Part shown: in pieces, positions 1 to 10,020 of the stretch
Layout of the letters: every line of letters starts with the position of its first letter
Position numbering within the stretch: the first letter of the stretch is position 1
DNA from: Bog-756 sp963829235
GTDB taxonomy: Bacteria; Actinomycetota; Acidimicrobiia; Acidimicrobiales; RAAP-2
Assembly (NCBI GenBank): GCA_963829235.1
Contig: CAWHIF010000010.1
Location: 1 to 64,000 of the forward strand
Length of the DNA: 64,000 nucleotides
Direction: 5' to 3'
The notes under the pieces: generated by a model
What the model was told of the DNA's origin: nothing
What the model saw: the letters and a program-made list of their open reading frames with translations, nothing else
Databases searched by the model: none
Made by a program: the position numbers and the translations under genes

Positions 1-215
1 ACAACGCCATGGCCGAGAGCTTCTTTGCCACCCTGGAATGCGAACTGCTCGACCGGAGCATCTTCGAGAACCGGAACATGGCCCGGATGGCCATCTTCGA
101 CTACATCGAGGGCTTCTACAACAAGAAACGCCGGCACTCCTCGGTCGGCAACCTCGCACCCGTCGAATTTGAACGGAGGTGGCGCGCCAACCTCATCTCA
201 AGCAATGCTGCATGA
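1..215 (+). mobile_element. IS3-family transposase (OrfB), C-terminal fragment
   Basis: This is the last ~70 residues of an IS3-type DDE transposase; the reading frame is open at the window's left edge, so the gene starts outside. The stretch DNAMAESFFATLE matches the region around the third catalytic acid (the Glu of AESFF) of the IS3 integrase core. The tail YNKKRRHSSVGNLAPVEFE is the typical IS3 C-terminus. It would cut and join the ends of the insertion sequence. The base composition is less GC-rich than the core genes further right, which fits an acquired element. Whether the copy is intact cannot be judged from here. Confidence 0.9.
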
Positions 216-302
216 ACCAAGAGAACGGGTGTCCGTCAAACTCTGGTCACTCCAGATCATCGTCCCCGTCACTACTGACCCTCCAATAAGTTGCACACCT
301 GG

Positions 303-632
303 TCATGTTGTCTCTTCGAATCGTTGCTCTAGGTCATTGATGATGTCAAAGTCCTCTATCCGCCCCACCACTGCCTCATTCTGTAGCGCACAGTCCAAAT
401 ACTGAATGTCGGAGTGACCGGTGGCGTCACGCAGCATTGCCGCCTTTGTAGTGCTGTCAGCAGCAGCAAACTCGACCCCTAGCGGAGTAGGTGACCAATA
501 CCAGTTCCCCCACCACCGGTCGTCGGCGTTCTCGCAGCGAGCAGTGAAGCCAAGTTCGCTGGTGACATTGGCGTATGCCCGGGCGAGCAGGAAGGCTTTG
601 GTGAGTTTGACGTTCAGTGGGGACTGCGACAC
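303..632 (-). CDS. hypothetical protein (109 aa) in the mobile region
   Basis: An ORF of 109 residues opening with GTG at its right end. I do not recognise the family. It is tryptophan- and acid-rich (WWGNWYWSP near the middle, IEDFDIINDLEQRFEE at the C-terminus), with no membrane segment or signal peptide. Codon use is less GC-biased than in core genes, matching its place between an IS remnant and an integrase. Its 5' end overlaps the 5' end of the integrase ORF on the other strand, so one of the two starts is probably downstream of the longest choice. It may be a cargo gene of the element or a chance ORF. Confidence 0.4.
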   Translation of the reverse strand: MSQSPLNVKLTKAFLLARAYANVTSELGFTARCENADDRWWGNWYWSPTPLGVEFAAADSTTKAAMLRDATGHSDIQYLDCALQNEAVVGRIEDFDIINDLEQRFEETT

Positions 633-1468
633 CGGGTCCCACAGTGTCTGCCTTGGATACGAAAGTGGTCAGCGGTATGACTGAGAGGCTTCGATCTGCA
701 AAGTCCTCAAGAGGTCGTAACGGGCTGTCTCCCCGCACGATTCAAATCTCCGTGGGAGTGCTCAAAGCGGGATGTGAGTGGGCCGCCAGAAACGGGCTGA
801 TCAATCGCAGCCCGATTGCTGGAATCGAACGACCCCGAGCCGACTCGAAGGTGATGCAAGCCTGGACGGTAGAAGAGGCTCGCACGTTTCTGCAGTCCAC
901 CGGTGAGGAACGAATCGCCTTCGCATGGTCACTGCTTTTGACCCGTGGCCTGCGTCGTGGAGAGCTATGCGGCCTACGTTGGGACGACGTCGATCTTGAT
1001 GCAGGCGTCCTCAGGATCAATCGGACACGTGTAGTTGCCAAAGGCAAAGCAATCGATTCCGTACCGAAGACAAGGTCGGGGCGGAGGGCTGTCCCACTCG
1101 ACGCTTCACTCGTGGCAATCCTTCGGGCGCACAAGGCTCGTCAGGCAAGCGAGAGATTGTTGGCGGGCAGCGCCTATGAGGACGGTGGATACCTGCTCGC
1201 TAACGAGTTGGGGACGCCGTACCACCCTGACACGATCTCCGATTGGTTCGGTAAAAGGCTGGAGGCAGTTGGGTTGTCTCGTATAAGGCTGCACGATTGC
1301 CGTCATACGGCTGCGAGCCTCATGCTTTCGGCAGGCGTACCGGTCAAGGTGGTGTCCGAGATGCTTGGGCACGCTTCGCCGACAATCACCTTGGCGGTCT
1401 ATGCCCACGTCATGCCGGGCATGGCCGAGGAGGCGGGTGCGGCACTGTCGAAAAGTCTGCTCGGGTAA
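617..1468 (+). CDS. Tyrosine recombinase/phage-type integrase, N-terminally truncated
   Basis: A site-specific recombinase of the tyrosine (phage integrase) family. The catalytic set is present: Arg in LTRGLRRGELCGLRW, the HDCRHTAAS box (His-x-x-Arg), His in MLGHASP and the nucleophile Tyr in LAVYAHV. The protein is 283 aa at most, while actinobacterial relatives are usually about 370-400. The arm-binding domain and the first half of the core-binding domain are missing; the homologous part begins near LSPRTIQISVGVLKAGCEW. GTG at 617 is the longest start; ATG 677 is an alternative. The gene runs toward the 3' end of the tRNA-Ala 80 bp away, the usual layout of an integrated element. Lacking the N-terminus, it may be inactive. 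Confidence 0.85.
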   Translation: MGTATPGPTVSALDTKVVSGMTERLRSAKSSRGRNGLSPRTIQISVGVLKAGCEWAARNGLINRSPIAGIERPRADSKVMQAWTVEEARTFLQSTGEERIAFAWSLLLTRGLRRGELCGLRWDDVDLDAGVLRINRTRVVAKGKAIDSVPKTRSGRRAVPLDASLVAILRAHKARQASERLLAGSAYEDGGYLLANELGTPYHPDTISDWFGKRLEAVGLSRIRLHDCRHTAASLMLSAGVPVKVVSEMLGHASPTITLAVYAHVMPGMAEEAGAALSKSLLG

Positions 1469-1547
1469 GTGGTGACAAAATGGTGACAGCCCCAAGTGTC
1501 ACCGCTTCTATCTCTTCATAAAACCGCCCCTGACCTGCGATTTCGAG

Positions 1548-1621
1548 TGGAGGCGAAGGGACTCGAACCCTCGAACCTCTTGACTGCCAGTCAAGCGCTC
1601 TACCAGCTGAGCTACGCCCCC
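1548..1621 (-). tRNA. tRNA-Ala (anticodon GGC)
   Basis: A complete cloverleaf can be drawn on the minus strand. The acceptor stem is GGGGGCG/CGCCTCC and includes the G3-U70 wobble pair that is the identity element of tRNA-Ala. The D arm has AGCTGGTA. The anticodon stem is CTTGA/TCAAG with loop CTGGCAG (anticodon GGC), and the T arm carries GGTTCGAGTCC-type sequence. The discriminator base is A. The 3' CCA is not encoded. The 3' end faces the truncated integrase, so this tRNA is a likely attachment site. Confidence 0.95.
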
Positions 1622-2219
1622 GTAGCCGCTCAGGGGGGATGTCTTCCCTCTGAGCTATTTCTTTCAAGTAGCAACCGGAGTAGCAACGCTGATTCGAGTT
1701 ACTACGGCGGAAAGGTCATCGTAGCCGAGGCATGTGGGCCGTCCTACCCCTCGTGACGTGCCAGCCGGGCGACCGGGAATCTAGCGGACCGCGGAGACGT
1801 GGCAACCTGCAGCCCCGAAGTCCCGAGCTGGGTGATACACAGGAGCAGTCAATCCGGCGAATTCGGCCCTGACCTGGGAAGACACCCATCGAGCGAGACC
1901 CAGGGCAGAGATAGCGACGCGTCATGCCGACGCACGATCTCGATGAGATCTCGACCCGGCTGACCCAACGACGCAGGCGGTGGATCGGGGCAGCGGTCTC
2001 GATCTCCAAGTCGAACTTCTTCGAGGTGAGCCTGACGAGCCGTGCTCGTTCATACCGGTTACCCGTCCACTCTTGTCGCGACCCAGTTGACTGTGCCCAC
2101 CCATCCGGCACCGGCCCGCTGCTCTTCTGGGACGGCATCGTGGTCGGTCCACCGGCCCGATGCTCCACATCGGTCTTCGAGGCTGGACCTGCACCTCGGG
2201 CTGGATCAGACTACGGACG
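1622..2219. other. ~600 bp with no supported gene
   Basis: Short ORFs occur on both strands, but none has a recognisable domain or a credible start. One minus-strand frame contains a protein-like run (LTSKKFDLEIETAAP) that could be a gene remnant. The promoter of the tRNA-Ala must lie at the left end of this stretch. Confidence 0.5.
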
Positions 2220-2864
2220 GTGGAGCCATTCGGTGCCCGTGCAGTCCGTGCCGCCTACGACCTGGTCGCAGAGGAATACGCTGTCGCCTTCGGCGATGAC
2301 CTCGGTCACCTTCCGGTTGACCGAGCCGTTCTTGACGAGGCGACTGGGCCACCCGGAGTGGGTCCGGTCCTCGACCTCGGCTGCGGACCTGGCCAGGTCG
2401 CTGAGTACTTGAGCGTTCGTGGCATAGAAATGGTCGGATCGGATCTTTCCACGCAGATGCTTCGTCTCGCAGCCGAGCGCATGGGTCGTGGCCGCTTCGC
2501 GTGCGGCGACATGCGGGCTCTTCCCTTTCGATCGCAATCCTTCTCGGCCGTGGTGGCGTTCTACTCGGTCCACCATCTCCCACGCTCCGACTTGAGTTGT
2601 GCGCTTCGTGAGATCCATCGGGTCCTCATCCCCGATGGGACCCTGGTCATAGCGACGCACCTTGGCGACGGTGAGGTCTACACGAATCAGTTCCTGGGTC
2701 ACGAGTACGAGACGGTGGGGGGCACGCTCTATGACGAAGCGGAACTCCGGGACGCCCTGGTCCGCCGGTCCTTCGCCATCGAGCAATCCCGGCGGAGAGA
2801 CCCGCTCCCTCACGAACATCAGTCACAGAGGATCTACTTGATCGTCCGACGAAGTGACGAGTGA
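2220..2864 (+). CDS. Class I SAM-dependent methyltransferase
   Basis: A Rossmann-fold methyltransferase of the Methyltransf_11/25 type, about 214 aa from the GTG start preferred here. Motif I is VLDLGCGPGQVAEYL. The acidic residue closing beta-2 is in GSDLSTQML, motif II is in FACGDMRALPF, and the post-motif region reads AVVAFYSVHHL. The substrate cannot be told from sequence. An in-frame ATG at 2160 would add 20 residues (HIGLRGWTCTSGW) that look unlike a methyltransferase N-terminus, so the later GTG is favoured. The stop overlaps the start of the next gene by 11 bp, suggesting co-transcription. Confidence 0.8.
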   Translation: MEPFGARAVRAAYDLVAEEYAVAFGDDLGHLPVDRAVLDEATGPPGVGPVLDLGCGPGQVAEYLSVRGIEMVGSDLSTQMLRLAAERMGRGRFACGDMRALPFRSQSFSAVVAFYSVHHLPRSDLSCALREIHRVLIPDGTLVIATHLGDGEVYTNQFLGHEYETVGGTLYDEAELRDALVRRSFAIEQSRRRDPLPHEHQSQRIYLIVRRSDE

Positions 2865-3316
2865 ACCCGACCCGAGATGGCGAGTCGCCCTCGGGCATCT
2901 CCCCATCGTGCAGTCGGGGCGCTGGGCGGTGGGGGGAAGCGCTGCTCTGGCCCTTCATGGTCTCCCGGTCGATCCTCGGGACCTCGACCTCGTGGCCGAC
3001 AGCACAGCGGCAACGGAACTGATTGCCGGCCTGGGCGGTTCCATCGCCGAGAACGAGACGGCATGGGACCGAGGCGATGTTCGGGCGGCTCGCCGGGCGC
3101 TGGCCCTCGTGGAAGGCGTCGCGGTCGAAATACTGGTTGAGGTCGAGGTGGTCGCACAGGGCGCACGTGTGCTCGGACCACCTCGACGATCTGGGGGGCG
3201 TTGTCGTCGATGGCCGATGGATACCTGTGCTTCCGCTCAAGGCACTACATGAGGTCCTCAACGCCATGGGGGACAGGCAGCGTGCGGAGATGGTCCGCCG
3301 CCACCTGCAGGACTGA
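2854..3316 (+). pseudogene. Nucleotidyltransferase-fold protein, frameshifted
   Basis: The first frame gives a nucleotidyltransferase-like N-terminus: WAVGGSAALALHGLPVDPRD followed by LDLVAD, the GG(S/T)xA...DxD pattern of the MNT/AbiEii-like superfamily. It continues to about GVAVEILVEVEVVAQGARV. After roughly position 3175 the conserved C-terminal part (DHLDDLGGVVVDGRWIPVL, then LPLKALHEVLNAMGDRQRAE) continues in the next frame. Removing one base near 3165-3180 would join the two into a protein of about 153 aa. It is a broken gene or a sequencing indel. Members of this fold include toxin-antitoxin components, but no partner is visible. It overlaps the preceding methyltransferase. Confidence 0.7.
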
Positions 3317-3363
3317 TCCGATTGCCCCGCCCTCACGCTTCCGCAGTCTGGACCGGAGCAGTC

Positions 3364-4266
3364 CTACGGCCACCGGGCCCGGACGAGGTCGAAGTGGCGC
3401 TCACCGTAGGCGCGCATCTCCGGGAACCGAGACTGGACCCAGCACCAGGTGGCGATGAGGGCGCTCTTCAGGGTTGTGAGCAGTTCGAGAAGCGGTACGT
3501 CGACCTGATCGAATGTCGCTCGGATCCCGTCGGAAAGGAGGGCCAGGTCCCATTCGAGAGGTCCTCGACAGGCGCTCTCGAAGTCGATCCACCGCAATCC
3601 TGAAGGCGTGACCAGGTAGTTGCCGTGCGCAGGGTCTCCATGGAGCCCTTGTTCGCAGAAGGAGTGCTGGTCCAACCGGTCGAGCAGATCAGCGAAGGCC
3701 GCACGGAGGAGCACCCGGTCATCCCTGGACAGAGCCGCGACCCGGACATCGTCGGACAGAGCGATCTGTGCCCTTCTCAGACCGACCCGGAAGCTGGGCA
3801 ATGGAACGGTGCACCCGGAAAGCGCTTCATGGACCTGGTTCAGCGAGGCCCCGATCTCGTGATCGCGGCCGGCGGAATACGGATCGTGGTCCAGCCGGTT
3901 CCACAGTGTGACCGTGAACCCGGTTGCAGAATCCCGAAGAGGCGTCATATCAGCCAACGGGGGAGCCACCGGTGCGCCGGCGGCCGTGAGTGCCGATACG
4001 ACCTTGTGCTCCAGGATCAGCAATTCGGCACTGTCGGCGTGGGTACCGACCTTGGCGATGACGGGGCAGGGCCGGAGCCAGACGACGGTGTTGTTCGTCT
4101 CCTGTAGGAGCACGGGATCGTCGACCTGCAGGCCCAGTCGGCCGGCAACATTCAGTGCTGCTCGCAGACCGGGAGTCACATGGGTGCGCCCATCCGGCCG
4201 GGCTACGACCGCCGGGACGTGATGCGCTGACCCATCCGGCTCCGACCCATCAGCTCGAGCCACCAC
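3364..4266 (-). CDS. Aminoglycoside phosphotransferase-family kinase
   Basis: A 300-aa protein of the APH/choline-kinase fold. The catalytic loop HGDPAHGN (about residues 209-216) supplies the base Asp and the metal-binding Asn. WIDFESA (about 226-232) is the DFG equivalent. The N-lobe has the ATP-binding stretch around VVWLRPCPVIAKVG. Actinobacterial genomes carry many such kinases with unknown small-molecule substrates, so antibiotic resistance should not be assumed. It starts with GTG. It lies between a broken nucleotidyltransferase and a DUF1918 gene, convergent with the former. Confidence 0.8.
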   Translation of the reverse strand: MVARADGSEPDGSAHHVPAVVARPDGRTHVTPGLRAALNVAGRLGLQVDDPVLLQETNNTVVWLRPCPVIAKVGTHADSAELLILEHKVVSALTAAGAPVAPPLADMTPLRDSATGFTVTLWNRLDHDPYSAGRDHEIGASLNQVHEALSGCTVPLPSFRVGLRRAQIALSDDVRVAALSRDDRVLLRAAFADLLDRLDQHSFCEQGLHGDPAHGNYLVTPSGLRWIDFESACRGPLEWDLALLSDGIRATFDQVDVPLLELLTTLKSALIATWCWVQSRFPEMRAYGERHFDLVRARWP

Positions 4267-4278
4267 AAACCAAGAGAC

Positions 4279-4485
4279 CTACCGTTTGGACTGCCGGCTC
4301 CCGGAAGGGACCACGGAAGCATCCGGACCGGGGAAGAAGAGGTCTTCGTTGCCGGTATCGCCCCACCTGACCACGTAGGGCGGCTCACCGTTCGGGTGAC
4401 GGGTCTCCAGCACTTCGCAGTTGCGATCGGGCTGGCCCACCCGACGCCCCCCGATCACGATCCGATCTCCGACCTTTGCTTGCAT
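4279..4485 (-). CDS. DUF1918 domain protein
   Basis: A 68-aa protein opening MQAKVGDRIVIGGRRVGQPD and containing PPYVVRWGDTGNEDLFFPGPD, the hallmark of DUF1918, a small actinobacterial SH3-like family of unknown function. The length fits the family. The gene is 12 bp upstream of the phosphotransferase gene on the same strand, so the two could share a message. Confidence 0.85.
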   Translation of the reverse strand: MQAKVGDRIVIGGRRVGQPDRNCEVLETRHPNGEPPYVVRWGDTGNEDLFFPGPDASVVPSGSRQSKR

Positions 4486-4543
4486 GTCGTGGCTCCCTTC
4501 CTCGGTTCCCTCATGTACATCGACGTGTCCTGCGATGCGGCCG

Positions 4544-4774
4544 CTAGGCGCTCAGCCGCTGTGCCTGTCCGCTCAGACACTCGGCCTTGTGACCACAGGC
4601 CCGGCAGGACTCTGCCGGGACGTGCACCATCCATCCGAGATCCCAGTGCCAACAGCTCCAGCAGTCATGGCAGAGAAAGTTGGTGCGGATGCCATCAGAG
4701 ACCACCTCGAGGACATCGTTCCCGCACTGGGGACAGGACAACTCGCCCCGTAGAAAATGGGCCTCGGCACTCAC
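4544..4774 (-). CDS. Small zinc-ribbon protein
   Basis: A 76-aa protein from a GTG start. It carries three cysteine pairs: CPQCGN, LCHDCWSCWHWD and CRACGHKAEC. This looks like a treble-cleft or double zinc ribbon, suggesting a metal-binding protein of unknown role. An upstream extension to 4891 is open but starts with unremarkable sequence, and the first zinc knuckle lies just after the chosen start. It is on the same strand as the DUF1918 gene, 58 bp upstream of it. Confidence 0.6.
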   Translation of the reverse strand: MSAEAHFLRGELSCPQCGNDVLEVVSDGIRTNFLCHDCWSCWHWDLGWMVHVPAESCRACGHKAECLSGQAQRLSA

Positions 4775-5103
4775 GGCGTCTCGCTTCCCGGCGCAGTCAA
4801 ACGCTCCTCGAAGCGGTGGACCTACCGACCGACGCTCGGTGCAATCGCCCGTTTCGAATGACGATCCGACGTTCGCCTTGTTGGCAATCACCCCTCGGGC
4901 CCGATGCTAACCCCTTCCGGGCATCTCAGCGCCCGGCTCGGCCGAGGGCCGGTCCCAAGGGTCGCCACCGGCCGGACAACCGCGGCCCGGCGAAGTCACG
5001 GGACCGTGCCCGTGGGACAGATGCGCAGGTCAGGCCACTGACACGCCAGGTGCCGGCTTCCGATCCGCTGGAAGGGCCCGGTGTCGACCGGCAGAATGCA
5101 GCT
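4775..5103. other. Divergent intergenic region, no gene seen
   Basis: It separates the leftward zinc-ribbon gene from the rightward methyltransferase and should hold both promoters. The frames are open in places because of high GC, but no domain or codon pattern supports a gene. No clear -10/-35 pair or operator was recognised. Confidence 0.4.
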
Positions 5104-5718
5104 GTGGGCTTCTATGGCGACCAACTCCTTCCCCGTCTCATCAACCGGGTTCTCGACGGGGGTGAGTTCACCGATATCCGTGGCCGGGTCACCGCCGGGC
5201 TCACCGGGGTGGTCCTGGAGGTCGGATTCGGCTCGGGGCTGAACGTGCCCCACTACCCGTCCGACATTGAACGCGTCCTCGCCGTCGACCCGGCGACGGT
5301 GGGACGGAGGCTCGCCGCGGCGCGGGTGGCGGCTACACCCGTTCCCGTCGACTACATCGACCTCGACGACGGCTCCTTTCCCCTCGACTCCGGGAGCATC
5401 GACCACGTGCTGATCACCTGGACGATGTGCACGATCCCCGATGTCGACCGCGCTCTTCACGAGATGCGTCGCGTCCTCCGCCCGGGCGGACGGATGCATT
5501 TCGCCGAGCACGGACTCTCGCCCGACCCGAAGGTGGCGACGTGGCAGGACCGCCTCACCCCCTTCCAGCGTCGATGGGCGGGAGGGTGCCATCTCAACCG
5601 GCCTATCGACCGACTGATCGAAGAGGCAGGGTTCAGCGTGGACCGGATGGACACCTTCTACATGCACAAGGCGCCGAGACCCATGAGCTACATGTTCGAA
5701 GGATCGGCCACGAAGTGA
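5104..5718 (+). CDS. Class I SAM-dependent methyltransferase
   Basis: A 204-aa methyltransferase. From GTG at 5104 the protein begins VGFYGDQLLPRLINRVLD, a typical N-terminus for the UbiE/Methyltransf_11-like proteins related to METTL7. Motif I is VLEVGFGSGLNVPHY, followed by ERVLAVDPA, IDHVLITWTMCTIPD and EMRRVLRPGGRMHFAEHG. The C-terminus (GGCHLNRPIDRLIEEAGF) also matches that group. The frame stays open far upstream to 4396, but that part lacks homology-like features. The methyl acceptor is unknown. Confidence 0.85.
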   Translation: MGFYGDQLLPRLINRVLDGGEFTDIRGRVTAGLTGVVLEVGFGSGLNVPHYPSDIERVLAVDPATVGRRLAAARVAATPVPVDYIDLDDGSFPLDSGSIDHVLITWTMCTIPDVDRALHEMRRVLRPGGRMHFAEHGLSPDPKVATWQDRLTPFQRRWAGGCHLNRPIDRLIEEAGFSVDRMDTFYMHKAPRPMSYMFEGSATK

Positions 5719-6058
5719 GCCGTCTACCCGGCATCGTGCCCCGAATCGCCACGGGTCCCTGCGGTGGTGTTGGTGCGCGGAAATGGCCGGTCGGGATGGT
5801 CCATGCCGAGTGCCGAACAGATCGGCCCCCACCTCTCCCCGGGATGCCACTCCAACAGGCGAGGTCCATCCGTCGTCGGGGGACCTCCTTGCCGAAGGCC
5901 ACCGCCCGAGAGTAGAGCAAGAGCCGAATCCGGTGCCCGGTCCCGATGCTGCCTCGTGGGTCCCCTCGTAGGTCCCGAGCATCGGCGTGGCATGCGCCCC
6001 GTCGGGCGGACACAATGGTGCGCGTGGGTTCCCGCCTCCGAGACGGAAGGGTCGACCG
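5719..6058. other. ~340 bp without a supported gene
   Basis: It lies between two rightward genes. Several short arginine/proline-rich ORFs exist on both strands, but they look like GC-driven shadows. No hairpin with a T-tract or strong promoter was seen. Confidence 0.4.
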
Positions 6059-6667
6059 GTGAGCGGGGTGTCCGGCGAGCACCGCGAGGAGATCGCCGTA
6101 CGTCACCTGCGCGCCTGCCGGCGCTTCGGCCAGGCTGTGGCTGCGGGCTCGGGCCGGTGGAGCGCCCCGTCGCCGTGCACGGAGTGGGACGCCCGGGCGG
6201 TCGTCGAGCACGTCATCGGCTTCCACGACGTGCTCCTGCTGCGGCCGATGGGCGCGAAACCCGAACGCCCGAAGGGTGATCCGGCGGAGCGGTGGCAGCT
6301 CACCTTGGCCGCCCTCGTCTCACTGTCCGGACGCCCCGGCCTCTTCGACGGCCCCATCGACGTCCCTGCCGTCGGCAACAACCCTCCCACCCGCATCCAG
6401 GCGGCGCCGCTGGTGGGGCTCCTCAGCCAGGACGTGCTCATCCACACCTGGGATCTGGCCCGCGCCGTCGGGGCCGACGACCGCCTCGACCCGGACCTGT
6501 GCGCGTACTTCTCCGATCGGCTGCCGGCGGACCCGACCGCCCAGGCCCGCTCGGGGATGTTCGCACCACCGCTCGACCCACCTCCAGGCGCAGACCCACA
6601 GGTGATGCTGCTCTCGCGTCTGGGCCGTGACGTCGACTGGCAGGCGCCTGCCGGCGATCGGCTGTGA
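6059..6667 (+). CDS. TIGR03086/mycothiol-dependent maleylpyruvate isomerase-like (DinB fold) protein
   Basis: About 202 aa from GTG 6059. The order of segments, AVRHLRACRRFGQAVAAG, then SPCTEWDARAVVEHVIGFHD, then LSQDVLIHTWDLARAVG, is that of the TIGR03086 family. These are DinB-like four-helix proteins whose metal site uses His residues such as the one in EHVIGFHD and the one in IHTWDLAR. Some relatives use mycothiol, the actinobacterial thiol. The specific reaction is unknown. The gene ends overlapping the region just before the MetF-like gene. Confidence 0.75.
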   Translation: MSGVSGEHREEIAVRHLRACRRFGQAVAAGSGRWSAPSPCTEWDARAVVEHVIGFHDVLLLRPMGAKPERPKGDPAERWQLTLAALVSLSGRPGLFDGPIDVPAVGNNPPTRIQAAPLVGLLSQDVLIHTWDLARAVGADDRLDPDLCAYFSDRLPADPTAQARSGMFAPPLDPPPGADPQVMLLSRLGRDVDWQAPAGDRL

Positions 6668-6699
6668 CGGACGGTCGTCCGCCGTCCCCGGGGGCGTCG

Positions 6700-6705
6700 T
6701 ATCCT
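6700..6705 (+). promoter_or_regulatory. -10 element TATCCT for the MetF-like gene
   Basis: TATCCT ends 6 bp before the ATG at 6712. The predicted transcription start would fall on the start codon, giving a leaderless mRNA. No Shine-Dalgarno sequence is present, which supports this. Confidence 0.5.
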
Positions 6706-6711
6706 GTCGGG

Positions 6712-7482
6712 ATGGGCCCGGGAAGCTTCGAGTTCATCTGCGAGGTCGAGCCCGCCACCCGTCCCGACCTCATGCACGTCCGCCACCAGATCGGCGTGAT
6801 GAGCCGCGTCGCCGCTGCGTTCCTGATCCCCGACAACCACATCGGGCGGGCAACGGTCTCGAGCATCGCCGTCGCCCATGAGGTCGAGCTCATGGGGGGC
6901 CGTTCGATCGCCTGCCTCAACGCCCGCGACCGGAACGTCCTCGGCTTCCGGCGGGACCTCCTCACCGCGGCGGCCTATGGGGTCGACGAGTTCCTGTTCG
7001 TGTACGGCGACCGCCCCGAGACGGGCTCCCGGTCCGACGATCTCACCGTCAGGACGATGATCGCCGAAGCCCGCCGGTTCTCCGATCGGCCCGGCGGCGC
7101 CCCCGTCCGGATCGGCGTGGCCTCGGGTCTGCGTCCCCTCCCGGCCTGGAAGCGCGACGCCGACTTCCTGCTGGCCCAGATCTACTATTCGGCACCCGAC
7201 CTTCTCGAATGGCGGGCCTCCATCGACTTCGCCGGGCCGGTCTTCGCCGGTGTCATGGTCATCCCCGGTCCGACCATGGCCAGAAAACTCTCGGCCGACA
7301 TCCCCGAGCTGGCCGTGCCCGAAGCGGTCATGGAGCGGCTCGAACGTGACGGGAAGGCCGGCGTGGACATCGCCTGCGAGCTCATCGGCGAGATCCGGGC
7401 ATCGCAGGCGTTCGACGGCATCCACCTCATCCCGGTGGCGGCCTACCGGGAGATGGCCGCCAGGCTCGAGCAGCCGACCTAG
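6712..7482 (+). CDS. Methylenetetrahydrofolate reductase-like protein
   Basis: About 256 aa with the beginning of a MetF TIM barrel: FEFICEVEPATRPDL, then MSRVAAAFLIPDNHIGRATVS, then VAHEVELMGG. A LLTAAAYGVDEFLFVYGDRP segment is equivalent to the flavin/folate region, and QIYYSAPDLLEWRA comes later. It is shorter than the usual ~290 aa and diverges at the C-terminus. It may reduce a folate or serve in a related C1 branch; a role in methionine synthesis is only suggested. The ATG at 6712 lies right after a -10 box, so an upstream in-frame start is unlikely. Confidence 0.7.
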   Translation: MGPGSFEFICEVEPATRPDLMHVRHQIGVMSRVAAAFLIPDNHIGRATVSSIAVAHEVELMGGRSIACLNARDRNVLGFRRDLLTAAAYGVDEFLFVYGDRPETGSRSDDLTVRTMIAEARRFSDRPGGAPVRIGVASGLRPLPAWKRDADFLLAQIYYSAPDLLEWRASIDFAGPVFAGVMVIPGPTMARKLSADIPELAVPEAVMERLERDGKAGVDIACELIGEIRASQAFDGIHLIPVAAYREMAARLEQPT

Positions 7483-7504
7483 CCGGGGGCTCATCGCACC
7501 CCGG

Positions 7505-7510
7505 TACGAT
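7505..7510 (+). promoter_or_regulatory. -10 element TACGAT for leuS
   Basis: TACGAT ends 8 bp before the leuS ATG, again leaving no room for a leader with a ribosome binding site. It is likely the promoter of a leaderless leuS message. Confidence 0.5.
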
Positions 7511-7518
7511 CGTCATCC

Positions 7519-10017
<2,499 letters not shown>

Positions 10018-10020
10018 CCG

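Noticed and set aside
1716..2168. 150-codon minus-strand ORF after the tRNA
   Set aside because: No start context or domain; only a short protein-like run, so it is not called as a gene.
3364..4266. Aminoglycoside resistance gene
   Set aside because: The APH fold is clear, but the family is broad in actinobacteria and nothing ties it to a drug substrate.
4396..5103. Upstream extension of the second methyltransferase to a 440-aa protein
   Set aside because: The extra 236 residues are Arg/Pro-rich and run antisense to the zinc-ribbon gene; the family N-terminus begins at GTG 5104.
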